Source of the DNA: Bacteroidota bacterium
Lineage (GTDB): Bacteria; Bacteroidota; Bacteroidia; Bacteroidales; JAAUTT01
Reading direction: 5' to 3'
Assembly (NCBI GenBank): GCA_023429135.1
Contig: JAEYWD010000125.1
Span: 1 to 64,000, forward strand
Length of the DNA stretch: 64,000 nt
Shown piece after piece: positions 9,732 to 17,352 of this stretch (the first letter of the stretch is position 1; every line of letters begins with the position of its first letter). A program made the position numbers and the translations under genes. The notes under the pieces were generated by a model. The model was not told the DNA's origin. It did no database searches and saw only the letters and a program-made list of their open reading frames with translations.

Positions 9732-9839
9732 ATGAACAAAACACAGTCCCATATCGCAGTTTTCGAAAGAATAGCCAATAACTATGTAGGTTTTTGGTTT
9801 TATTTCTTTTTTTACTTTCGGAACTTCTTTCGGGATTGA
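9732..9839 (+). CDS. Leader peptide rich in Phe/Tyr/Trp (transcription attenuation)
   Basis: A 35-codon ORF ahead of pheA reads M-N-K-T-Q... and contains the run FWFYFFFYF at residues 21-29, with further Tyr18 and Phe32-Phe33. In total it has nine Phe, three Tyr and one Trp. Such a run is the hallmark of leader peptides whose translation senses charged tRNA. The stop codon (9837-9839) abuts the antiterminator arm at 9825-9836. The product itself is not expected to have a function. Ribosome stalling on the aromatic codons should favour the antiterminator, and smooth translation to the stop should mask it and permit termination. The peptide covers all three aromatic amino acids derived from chorismate. 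Confidence 0.85.
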   Translation: MNKTQSHIAVFERIANNYVGFWFYFFFYFRNFFRD

Positions 9840-9883
9840 TGCTAATTTTGCACTAAACTAAAATCAGATATATCCCGAAAGAA
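9764..9883 (+). promoter_or_regulatory. Attenuator RNA: segments 1, 2 and 3
   Basis: Three mutually exclusive pairings can be read. Segment 2 (9825-9836, TTCTTTCGGGAT) is perfectly complementary over 12 nt to segment 3 (9872-9883), forming the antiterminator. Segment 1 (9764-9771, CGAAAGAA) is complementary over 8 nt to the first part of segment 2 (9825-9832), giving an anti-antiterminator when the leader is not translated. Segment 3 is also the 5' arm of the terminator. This reproduces the classic four-segment amino-acid attenuator logic. Pairings were read by eye, not computed. Confidence 0.8.
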
Positions 9884-9901
9884 ATTTCGGGATTTTTTTT
9901 T
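9872..9901 (+). terminator. Rho-independent terminator of the attenuator (segments 3:4)
   Basis: ATCCCGAAA (9872-9880), a GAAA loop and TTTCGGGAT (9885-9893) form a perfect 9-bp stem followed directly by a run of T residues to 9901. It ends only 6 nt before the pheA ATG at 9908, so it cannot be the terminator of an upstream gene; the preceding gene stops at 9517. Confidence 0.88.
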
Positions 9902-9907
9902 GTATAT

Positions 9908-10777
9908 ATGGAAGATTCAAAAACGAAACCGAAAACAGGTGTTAAGCGAGTAGCCATCCAGGGTGGATATGGCGCATTTCACGAAATAGCTGCCTTGCAG
10001 TATTTTGGAAAAGACAATGTAGAAATTGTGCCCAGCAATACATTCAAGGATTTATTTAAATCGCTGAAGCTGCGCAAAGCCGATAACGGAATTATGGCTA
10101 TCGAAAACTCCGTTGCCGGTAGCATTATCCCAAACTACGCGCTGCTCAGGGAGTCGAAAATGAAAATTCTGGGGGAAGTATACCTTCGAATTATTCAAAA
10201 TCTGGTGGTTTTACCGGGAGTTAAAATTGAGGATGTAAACGAGGTTTACTCACATCCTATGGCTATCCTGCAATGTCAGAAGTTTTTCGAAAAATACCCG
10301 CACATCAAACTTATCGAAAGCATAGATACGGCACTCAGCGCCAAAGCCATCGCCGATAAAAAGCTTAAAAACGTTGGCGCCATTTCGAGCGCCCTGGCAG
10401 CCGAAAAATATGGGCTGAAAATACTAAGCTCCAGCATCGAGGATAACAAAGCCAATTACACCCGTTTCCTCATTCTGGGCGACAAGAACGAAGAACTCAC
10501 CTCCGAAGAACCGGTAAACAAAGCTTCGTTATACTTTGCTCTCTCCCACGAAATCGGCAGTCTCGCCAAAGTACTCTCCATCTTCTCATACTTCAATATC
10601 AACCTTACCAAAATTCAAAGCCTGCCTATCATAGGCAAGGAATGGGAATATGAATTCTATATCGATGTTGAATTCAACGATTATAAAATGCTGCAGCATT
10701 CGCTGGAAGCCGCAAGACCATTCACAAGCGGATTTGGGATCCTGGGTGAATATCATAAGGGAATATCGGTAATGTAG
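9908..10777 (+). CDS. pheA: Prephenate dehydratase
   Basis: Converts prephenate to phenylpyruvate, committing flux to phenylalanine. The 289 residues contain a dehydratase domain about 13-195 (RVAIQGGYGAFHEIAA; GIMAIENSVAGSI; YSHPMAILQCQKF; the catalytic-site motif NYTRFLIL) and a C-terminal ACT domain about 205-285 (EIGSLAKVLSIFSYFNIN, LTKIQSLPI) for feedback by phenylalanine. It is a monofunctional enzyme; chorismate mutase is supplied by the next gene. It is first in the operon, immediately behind the attenuator, so its expression and that of the genes after it should respond to aromatic aminoacyl-tRNA supply. Confidence 0.93.
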   Translation: MEDSKTKPKTGVKRVAIQGGYGAFHEIAALQYFGKDNVEIVPSNTFKDLFKSLKLRKADNGIMAIENSVAGSIIPNYALLRESKMKILGEVYLRIIQNLVVLPGVKIEDVNEVYSHPMAILQCQKFFEKYPHIKLIESIDTALSAKAIADKKLKNVGAISSALAAEKYGLKILSSSIEDNKANYTRFLILGDKNEELTSEEPVNKASLYFALSHEIGSLAKVLSIFSYFNINLTKIQSLPIIGKEWEYEFYIDVEFNDYKMLQHSLEAARPFTSGFGILGEYHKGISVM

Positions 10778-10836
10778 TAGTAAGTAGTAAGACACAAGTA
10801 TAAAGAAATATAATAATTATGAAGCACATACATTTA

Positions 10837-10929
10837 CCTCATCCTAATCCTTCTCCTCAAGGAAAAGGACTTTGAATACAGGCACTCTCTGCTCCCCTCT
10901 CCTTGCAGGAGAGGGGGTCGGGGGTGAGG
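10837..10929. repeat. CCTCACCC/GGGTGAGG palindromic repeat, copy 2
   Basis: Begins CCTCATCCTAATCC and ends GGGGTCGGGGGTGAGG, with complementary blocks TCCTTTTCC and CTCTCCT/AGGAGAG around the centre. It shares its ends with copies at 6983-7131 and 18956-19062. It lies inside the aromatic operon, in the 218-bp gap between pheA and the DAHP synthase gene, where it could affect transcript stability or polarity. Confidence 0.65.
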
Positions 10930-10995
10930 TTCAGGGAATCAGGAAAAAGAACAAGAACAAATAACCATTTAACAGCAAAATAAATAAACTATTAT

Positions 10996-12111
10996 ATGAG
11001 CATAAATTTAACTATTGAGCCAATAAACCTGCCGGGAGTAAGTCCTGAGCGACCACTGGTAATTGCTGGTCCATGCAGTGCCGAATCCGAAAAACAGGTG
11101 ATGGACACCGCTTTTGAACTCGCCAAACAAGGAGTAAAAATTTACCGTGCCGGTATCTGGAAACCACGCACCCGTCCGAACGCTTTCGAAGGAGTGGGTT
11201 CCAAAGGTCTTCCCTGGTTAAAAAAAGTAAAGGAAGAAACAGGATTGTACACTGCCACCGAAGTTGCCAATGTAAAACATGTTTACGAAGCACTTAAATT
11301 CGGGGTGGATATTCTCTGGATCGGAGCACGTACAACTGCCAATCCATTTGCTGTTCAGGAAATTGCCGACACTTTAAGGGGAATGGATATCCCGGTTTTG
11401 ATTAAAAACCCGGTAAACCCAGATATCGAGCTTTGGATTGGCGCCCTGGAGCGTATCAACGATGCTGGTATTACCCGTATCGGAGCTATCCATCGTGGTT
11501 TCTCATCGTACGATAAATCGCTTTACCGGAACAATCCGCACTGGCAGATTCCTATCGAACTGCGTCGCCGTATCCCGAATTTACCGATTATCATTGATCC
11601 GAGCCATATTGCCGGTCGTCGCGATCTCATCCAGGATATTTCACAACGTGCCATGGACTTAAACTTCGATGGTTTGATCATCGAATCGCACTGCAACCCC
11701 GACGAGGCATGGAGCGATGCCAAACAACAGGTTACGCCCAACAACCTTGCCTGCATCTTAAATCGCCTGGTACTCCGTCACGAAGGTGTGGACAATAAAG
11801 ATGCTTTTACCCTCGAAGAACTCCGTGCCCAGATTGACAAGTACGACGACGAAATTCTCGATGTGTTTGAAAAACGTATGCAGATAGCCGAGCAGATTGG
11901 TAAATTCAAAAAAGATCACAACATCACCATTCTTCAAACCGGCCGATGGGATGCCATTCTGAAAAAGCGCACCACCATGGGGAATATGAAGGGGTTAAGC
12001 AGCGACTTTGTTGAAAAGATATTCTCGGCCATCCACCAGGAATCTATCAACCACCAGACGAAGATCATGAACGAAAATCTTGCTGGAGAGCCTTCTAAAT
12101 CGCATTCTTAA
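10996..12111 (+). CDS. Bifunctional DAHP synthase / chorismate mutase (type II)
   Basis: Catalyses the first step of the shikimate pathway (phosphoenolpyruvate + erythrose 4-phosphate) and, through the C-terminal domain, chorismate to prephenate. The synthase domain covers about 1-255 (VIAGPCSAESEKQ, YRAGIWKPRTRPNAFEG, DILWIGARTTANPFAVQE, IGAIHRGFSSYDKS, IIDPSHIAGRRDL, IIESHCNPDEAWSDAKQQ). A chorismate mutase helical domain covers about 275-360 (LRAQIDKYDDEILDVFEKRM, IGKFKKDHNI). This fusion is usual in Bacteroidota. The stop overlaps the aroB ATG by one base, so the genes are translationally close. Confidence 0.93.
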   Translation: MSINLTIEPINLPGVSPERPLVIAGPCSAESEKQVMDTAFELAKQGVKIYRAGIWKPRTRPNAFEGVGSKGLPWLKKVKEETGLYTATEVANVKHVYEALKFGVDILWIGARTTANPFAVQEIADTLRGMDIPVLIKNPVNPDIELWIGALERINDAGITRIGAIHRGFSSYDKSLYRNNPHWQIPIELRRRIPNLPIIIDPSHIAGRRDLIQDISQRAMDLNFDGLIIESHCNPDEAWSDAKQQVTPNNLACILNRLVLRHEGVDNKDAFTLEELRAQIDKYDDEILDVFEKRMQIAEQIGKFKKDHNITILQTGRWDAILKKRTTMGNMKGLSSDFVEKIFSAIHQESINHQTKIMNENLAGEPSKSHS

Positions 12112-13142
12112 TGGAAGATATTTTTATTCATGGTTCCACGGGGACTTCGCGGGTCATTTTTGATGACTCATTCAGGAATTTCAGAAATTATATTCCTGCC
12201 GGAAAGAAAGTTGTTGCCATTACCGATGACACTATCGCCCTGCTATACCCTGATCTGTTCGCCGGAATACCTACGATAATAATTGGTGAAGGCGAAAAGC
12301 ACAAAACCCTGCATACACTTGAACTTATTTTTAACGAGTTCCTGAAATTAAATGTAGACCGCTCCTGGTTTGTGATGGGCATTGGAGGTGGTATTGTTAC
12401 CGATACTACGGGATTTGCTGCCAGCATTTATATGCGCGGTTTGTCCTTTGGCTTTATTTCAACAACCCTCCTCTCGCAAGTCGATGCTAGTGTTGGAGGC
12501 AAAAACGGCGTTAATTTCGGCGAATTCAAGAACATGATCGGCGTTTTTGCTCAGCCAGCAATTGTTATCTGCGATCCTGAGTTACTCTCTACCCTCCCAC
12601 CCCGCGAACTCATATCGGGTTTTGCTGAAATTATCAAAGCCGGTGCAATCCGTGATGCGGCTTTGTTCCGTTATCTTGAGGAAAATGCTGAAGAAGCACT
12701 CAAAAATAATCCGGCAGTTCTGCGAAAACTTATTTATGAGTCGGTAAAAATCAAGGCGAATGTTGTACAAAATGATGAAAAAGAGTCGGGAGAGCGCCGT
12801 ATTTTAAATTTTGGACATACCTTTGCACATTCAATAGAACTTTACATGGGCTTGACCCATGGCGAAGCTGTAGCCATAGGAATGGTGCTGGCTTCGCAGG
12901 CATCGGTTAAAATGGGACTATTAAAAACCGAAGATGCTCAACGTTTAAAAAGTTTAATTGAAAAATACAGGTTACCTGTTAAATTTGATCTCGATAAATC
13001 TTTAGTATATAATACTTTATTAAAAGATAAGAAAAGAGAAGGTGATTCAATTAATCTGGTTCTTTTAAATGAATTGGGGAATGCTTTAGTTCAAAAAGTA
13101 CCACTTAACAGAATGGAGGAAATTGTCAATGATTTGTGTTAG
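12111..13142 (+). CDS. aroB: 3-dehydroquinate synthase
   Basis: Second step of the shikimate pathway: cyclises DAHP to 3-dehydroquinate using NAD+ and a divalent metal. The 343 residues show the NAD-binding segment GIGGGIVTDTTGFAASIYMR, the STTLLSQVDASVGGKNGVN signature, and the metal-ligand regions SGFAEIIKAG, NFGHTFAHSIE and LTHGEAVAIGM. Length is close to the family norm. It overlaps the upstream gene by 1 nt and the downstream aroD by 14 nt, indicating a tightly packed operon segment. Confidence 0.94.
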   Translation: MEDIFIHGSTGTSRVIFDDSFRNFRNYIPAGKKVVAITDDTIALLYPDLFAGIPTIIIGEGEKHKTLHTLELIFNEFLKLNVDRSWFVMGIGGGIVTDTTGFAASIYMRGLSFGFISTTLLSQVDASVGGKNGVNFGEFKNMIGVFAQPAIVICDPELLSTLPPRELISGFAEIIKAGAIRDAALFRYLEENAEEALKNNPAVLRKLIYESVKIKANVVQNDEKESGERRILNFGHTFAHSIELYMGLTHGEAVAIGMVLASQASVKMGLLKTEDAQRLKSLIEKYRLPVKFDLDKSLVYNTLLKDKKREGDSINLVLLNELGNALVQKVPLNRMEEIVNDLC

Positions 13143-13770
13143 CCTTGGAAATATTGGTTTCAACCGTTGTGTTGAATCTTTATTAAAAGTAGAATGCGCG
13201 GAAATCCGTATGGATCTGATGGATCTTACTGAAGACGAAGTTAAGCTCCTTTTCTCGGAGCCTTGTGCCATGGTAGCAACATGCCGTCCCGGAAAATATA
13301 TCGACGAAGAAAGGATAAGCATGCTTACACATGCTATTCAGTACGGAGCTCAATATGTTGATGTCGAAATTGAGTCGGCACCGCATTTCCTGCACAAAAT
13401 AAAAACTCACGCCGAAGACAAAGGTGTGAAACTAATCATTTCCTATCATAATTTCGAAAAAACACCTTCGGTTGAAGAACTCGACGAGATTATAAAGAAA
13501 GCCCGCATTATGGGAGCCGATATTGTTAAGATTGCAACCATGGCAAAATCGCCTGAAGATTGTGCCCGCATTATGAGTTTATATGCTCACCACAAAGATA
13601 TTATCGCTTTCTGCATGGGCAGAGAAGGTATGATCTCCCGCATTGCAGCTCCTTTTTTAGGTGCCGAATTCACTTTCGCCGCCCAGGATGAGTCGTTTGC
13701 AACAGCTCCCGGACAGTTAACCCTGGAAAAGATGGAGAAAATATACCAGTTAATGGATGTTGAGGAATAG
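13129..13770 (+). CDS. aroD: 3-dehydroquinate dehydratase, type I
   Basis: Third shikimate step: dehydrates 3-dehydroquinate through a Schiff-base lysine. The ATG at 13129 is chosen (MICVSLGNIGF); a TTG two codons upstream is also open but unnecessary. The 213 residues show EIRMDLMDL, the general-base His in IISYHNFEKTPS, the Schiff-base Lys in ADIVKIATMAKSPEDC, and the late loop GREGMISRIAAPFLGAEFTF and AAQDESFATAPGQL. It is slightly smaller than the E. coli enzyme (about 250) but typical for the phylum. It overlaps aroB by 14 nt. Confidence 0.93.
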   Translation: MICVSLGNIGFNRCVESLLKVECAEIRMDLMDLTEDEVKLLFSEPCAMVATCRPGKYIDEERISMLTHAIQYGAQYVDVEIESAPHFLHKIKTHAEDKGVKLIISYHNFEKTPSVEELDEIIKKARIMGADIVKIATMAKSPEDCARIMSLYAHHKDIIAFCMGREGMISRIAAPFLGAEFTFAAQDESFATAPGQLTLEKMEKIYQLMDVEE

Positions 13771-13777
13771 GCTTGGT

Positions 13778-13855
13778 TTTTCACTGGACTTCGACAGGCT
13801 CAGCCCCAGTGAAAAGTCAATTCTTCTCAACCTTTCTGTTCAAAAAAGAAAGGTA
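13778..13855. repeat. Intergenic repeat with CTTCGACAGGCTCAG hairpin
   Basis: TTTTCACTGG (13778-13787) pairs with CCAGTGAAAA (13806-13815) around ACTTCGACAGGCTCAGCC. A second small hairpin (ACCTTTCT with AGAAAGGT) follows at 13831-13855. The TTCGACAGGCTCAG word belongs to a common dispersed repeat class; a related form is at 51320-51444. It occupies the aroD-aroC gap inside the operon. Confidence 0.5.
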
Positions 13856-13888
13856 AATCAGTTATTTCAACAATTGTAGCATTAGTTT

Positions 13889-14872
13889 ATGAACAGTTTC
13901 GGAAAATTATTCAGAGTAAGCATATTTGGCGAATCGCACGGAGTTTCGGTTGGTGTGGTAATTGATGGTTGTCCGCCGGGAATACCCCTCAAGGTTGAAG
14001 ACTTTGCAGAACAACTGGCACGTCGTAAAAGCGGCGCCAAAGGAACAACTCCACGCCAGGAAGCCGACCAGCCGAAAATAATGAGCGGCGTTTTTAACGA
14101 TCACACCACGGGCGCCCCACTCACCATCCTCTTCGAAAATACAAATACCCGTTCGCACGATTATTCTAAATTCCGCGATGTTCCCCGGCCCGGTCATGCC
14201 GATTTTGTTTCGATGAACAAATTCCAGGGCTTCGATGATTATCGTGGCGGCGGTCATTTCTCGGGACGGCTTACATTAGGGTTGGTTGTTGCCGGAGTTG
14301 TAGCGCGTAAAATAATAGCTCCCATCCAGGTAAGCTCAAAAATTCTTGAAGTTGGCGGAAGTTCCGACATCGAAAAGGCCATTGACAAAGCAGTTGAGCG
14401 TCGCGATTCCATCGGCGGTATTCTCGAATGCACCGCAACCGGTATGCCAATCGGTTTAGGCGAACCTTTCTTCGATTCGGTGGAAGCTGTGCTGAGCCAC
14501 ATGGTTTTTTCAATTCCAGCCATTAAAGGAATTGAGTTCGGCTCCGGTTTCGGAGCTGCAAAAATGCGGGGCAGCGAGCATAACGACTGGTTTGTTGAGA
14601 AAACCGGAAAAACAGAAACAAATTATGCTGGTGGTATCAATGGGGGTATTTCAAACGGAAACGATATAGTTTTTCGTGTTGCCGTTAAACCAACCTCTTC
14701 AACTTCGGCTGTGCAGCAAACCCTCAACTTTAAAACCGGTGAGATCATCGATTTTGAGGTAGAAGGCCGGCACGACACTTGTATAGCATTGCGTGTGCCT
14801 CCTGTTCTGGAAGCCGCCACAGCAATTGTACTGGCCGATTTGACACTTGTAAATAAAAAATGGCAAAAATAG
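13889..14872 (+). CDS. aroC: Chorismate synthase
   Basis: Final step to chorismate: FMN-dependent anti-elimination of phosphate from EPSP. Signatures seen are FRVSIFGESHGVSVGVVIDG near the N-terminus, DVPRPGHADF and DDYRGGGHFSGRLT in the middle, GGISNGNDIVFRVAVKPTSS and EGRHDTCIALRVPPVLEA near the C-terminus. At 327 residues it is shorter than the usual 350-360, the difference being at the C-terminal tail; all main motifs are present. It is the fifth gene of the operon; aroE, aroK and aroA are absent here and must lie elsewhere. Confidence 0.94.
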   Translation: MNSFGKLFRVSIFGESHGVSVGVVIDGCPPGIPLKVEDFAEQLARRKSGAKGTTPRQEADQPKIMSGVFNDHTTGAPLTILFENTNTRSHDYSKFRDVPRPGHADFVSMNKFQGFDDYRGGGHFSGRLTLGLVVAGVVARKIIAPIQVSSKILEVGGSSDIEKAIDKAVERRDSIGGILECTATGMPIGLGEPFFDSVEAVLSHMVFSIPAIKGIEFGSGFGAAKMRGSEHNDWFVEKTGKTETNYAGGINGGISNGNDIVFRVAVKPTSSTSAVQQTLNFKTGEIIDFEVEGRHDTCIALRVPPVLEAATAIVLADLTLVNKKWQK

Positions 14873-14963
14873 TATAGAGTAAGCAGTACGAAGTAACAAG
14901 TAAAATACTTTTCTTTGCAGCCATTATTTTTTTACTTTTTACCTTTCACTTTTTCCTTTAAAT

Positions 14964-15737
14964 ATGAAAATTCTAGTATTAGGCGCAGGTAATATGGGTT
15001 CGTGGTTTGTAGAAACATTATGCCTCGACCATGAAGTTGGCGTTTACGATCCTGATAAAAACAAATTAAAATACTTTTTTCAAACGCATCGCTTTGTTTC
15101 ATTCGATGCAATACAAGCCTTTAAGCCCGATCTTGTTATTAATGCTGTTAGCCTTCAATATACAATTTCAGCTTTCGACGCAATCATCCCTTACCTACCT
15201 TCCACATGCATTCTGTCGGATATCACTTCCGTAAAAAACGGATTACCGGTCTACTATAAGGAAAAAGGCATGCGGTATGTTTCCACACATCCCATGTTTG
15301 GACCAACTTTTGCAAAACTCAGGGATTTGAGCAGTCAAAGTGCCATCATTATTAAAGAAGGCGACGAAGAAGGCAAGGAATTCTTCAGAAAATTCTATAA
15401 TTCGCTGCAATTAAGCATTTACGACTATACATTTGAGGAACACGATCAAACAATTGCTTACTCATTATCCATTCCATTTTCTTCGACCCTGGTTTTTGCC
15501 TCGTGCATGAAAAAGCAGCAAGCGCCGGGAACAACCTTCAAAAAACATTATGCCATTGCCCAGGGGTTGCTTTCGGAAAATGACTATCTGCTTTCCGAAA
15601 TTCTTTTTAATCCTTATACCCTGCCCCAGATCGAAAATATAAAAGACAAACTTGAGCACCTGATAGAAATGATCCAAAACAAGGATACAGAAGCATTACA
15701 CAGCTTTTTTGGCGAACTCAGGAAAAATATCGGGTAG
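14964..15737 (+). CDS. tyrA: Prephenate dehydrogenase
   Basis: Oxidatively decarboxylates prephenate to 4-hydroxyphenylpyruvate, the tyrosine branch. The 257 residues open with a Rossmann nucleotide-binding fold (MKILVLGAGNMGSWFVETL, acidic VYDPD at the end of the second strand, which favours NAD). They continue with NAVSLQYTISAFDAIIPYL, LSDITSVKNGLP and the catalytic HPMFGPTFAKL, then a helical dimerisation domain. There is no ACT or chorismate mutase domain. It ends the operon, so one leader controls both Phe and Tyr branches as well as chorismate supply. No clear terminator was seen after it. Confidence 0.9.
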   Translation: MKILVLGAGNMGSWFVETLCLDHEVGVYDPDKNKLKYFFQTHRFVSFDAIQAFKPDLVINAVSLQYTISAFDAIIPYLPSTCILSDITSVKNGLPVYYKEKGMRYVSTHPMFGPTFAKLRDLSSQSAIIIKEGDEEGKEFFRKFYNSLQLSIYDYTFEEHDQTIAYSLSIPFSSTLVFASCMKKQQAPGTTFKKHYAIAQGLLSENDYLLSEILFNPYTLPQIENIKDKLEHLIEMIQNKDTEALHSFFGELRKNIG

Positions 15738-15855
15738 TTAATTTAACTCAAGTTCAACATTGGGATAGAAATTATTCAGAAATTATCTAAATTAGGGTGT
15801 CAAAACAATGTATTATAGCCAACGTGGTTATGATATCTGACGTTAATTTTAGCCA

Positions 15856-17352
15856 ATGGACAATACTAAAAAGAAGATATATCTTGAAATAATAACCCTT
15901 ACCATTCTGATATTAGGTTTTGACCTGATAATAGGCAACTACCTGTTTTTTCATATCATCGTGGAAATGTTTTCCATTGTGATTATGTTTATGCTTTTCT
16001 CCATTACCTGGAACGCCCAAAAATTTCTTAACAACCGTTACCTTGTGTTTGTTGGGATTGCCGCAGCATTCATTGGCGTTCTGGATCTGCTTCATACCCT
16101 TACTTACAAGGGAATGAATATCATCTCTTCTCCGTTGTTTTATGCTAATCAATTCTGGATTGCCACCCGTTTTTTCGAAAGTATTGTCCTGCTTACTGGT
16201 TTTATATTTGTTTCCAACCGTTACAAAATAAAAATCCAAAATCTGCTTATCACCTATACCATTATAACGATGCTCATAATCCTGTCGATTATGTATTTCG
16301 AAGTCTTTCCAACCTGCTTTATTGAAGGAGTTGGTCAAACACCGTTTAAAATTTACAGCGAATATGTAATTATCAGTATTTTATTTATTGCTTTAATTGT
16401 ATTATTCAAAAACAAGAAACACTTTAATCCGGATACCTATACGCTGATTAGCGCATCTATTATTCTCACAATTGTTAGTGAGTTCTGCTTTACTCTTTAT
16501 ATAGCCAATTACGACTATATCAATAAAATAGGGCATATTTTTAAGGTACTCTCTTTTTACATGATTTATAAGGCTAATATAGAAAGTGGATTCAGGAGAC
16601 CTATCGAAACCTTTTTTAATGAGTTAAAAATTAGCGAGGAAAAAGTGAAAGCCTCCAATCAGGAGCTCGAAAAACAGGTAGCCACCAAAAACAAGTTTTT
16701 CTCCATAATTTCGCACGATTTAAAGAATCCGGTTTCAGTACTGGTTGGATTTACAGAACTATTGCTTTCAAATCACAAGAATTACTCTGAAGAAGAAAAG
16801 CTGAATATGTATCAAACAATTCACAATTCGTCCGAAAAAACATACAAGCTGCTTGACAACCTTCTCTCGTGGGCAAGGACCCAAACCAAAACTATCCCCA
16901 TAAAACCGGTTAAGTTTGATATGAAAGTTGTTTTGGACGAGAATATTTCAATCAGCAATCACAAGCTAAAAGACATCGAAATTGTTAAAGACTATGAATC
17001 GATGATGGTTTTTGCAGATATTGATATGGTGCATACAATTATCCGAAATCTAATCTCAAACGCTGTTAAATTTACTCCCAGAAAAGGCCACATCAGGGTT
17101 GAAGGGAAAAGTGAAGATAACTTTGTTCGTTTGAATGTGATTGATAACGGGGTTGGAATTCCAGCAACCAGAGTACCAAATATTTTCAAAATCGACAAGG
17201 CCTTTTCTACCAAAGGAACTGAAAAAGAATCGGGCACAGGATTGGGCTTAATTCTTTGCGCTGAATTTGTTGCTAAAAACAATGGGGAAATTTCGGTTGA
17301 AAGCGAAGAAGGAAAAGGAAGCAAATTTACTGTTACACTTCCGGGCGCCTGA
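15856..17352 (+). CDS. Membrane histidine kinase with MASE3-type sensor
   Basis: Two-component sensor kinase of unknown stimulus. Residues 1-240 are largely hydrophobic, with about seven predicted membrane helices and the MASE3 signature VLDLLHTLTYKGMNI about 75-89. A short linker with a coiled stretch leads to the HisKA domain (FFSIISHDLKNPVSVLVGF; phosphoacceptor His287). The HATPase domain follows (NLISNAVKFTP, NVIDNGVGIPATR, GTGLGLILCAEFVAKNNGE). No response regulator gene is adjacent, so it is an orphan kinase. Its last 20 bp overlap the 3' end of the convergent tilS. Confidence 0.88.
   Translation: MDNTKKKIYLEIITLTILILGFDLIIGNYLFFHIIVEMFSIVIMFMLFSITWNAQKFLNNRYLVFVGIAAAFIGVLDLLHTLTYKGMNIISSPLFYANQFWIATRFFESIVLLTGFIFVSNRYKIKIQNLLITYTIITMLIILSIMYFEVFPTCFIEGVGQTPFKIYSEYVIISILFIALIVLFKNKKHFNPDTYTLISASIILTIVSEFCFTLYIANYDYINKIGHIFKVLSFYMIYKANIESGFRRPIETFFNELKISEEKVKASNQELEKQVATKNKFFSIISHDLKNPVSVLVGFTELLLSNHKNYSEEEKLNMYQTIHNSSEKTYKLLDNLLSWARTQTKTIPIKPVKFDMKVVLDENISISNHKLKDIEIVKDYESMMVFADIDMVHTIIRNLISNAVKFTPRKGHIRVEGKSEDNFVRLNVIDNGVGIPATRVPNIFKIDKAFSTKGTEKESGTGLGLILCAEFVAKNNGEISVESEEGKGSKFTVTLPGA

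Noticed and set aside
9872..9901. The pheA-proximal hairpin as terminator of the upstream lipoprotein gene
   Set aside because: It is more than 350 bp past that gene's stop, lies behind a separate promoter and leader ORF, and ends 6 nt before pheA.
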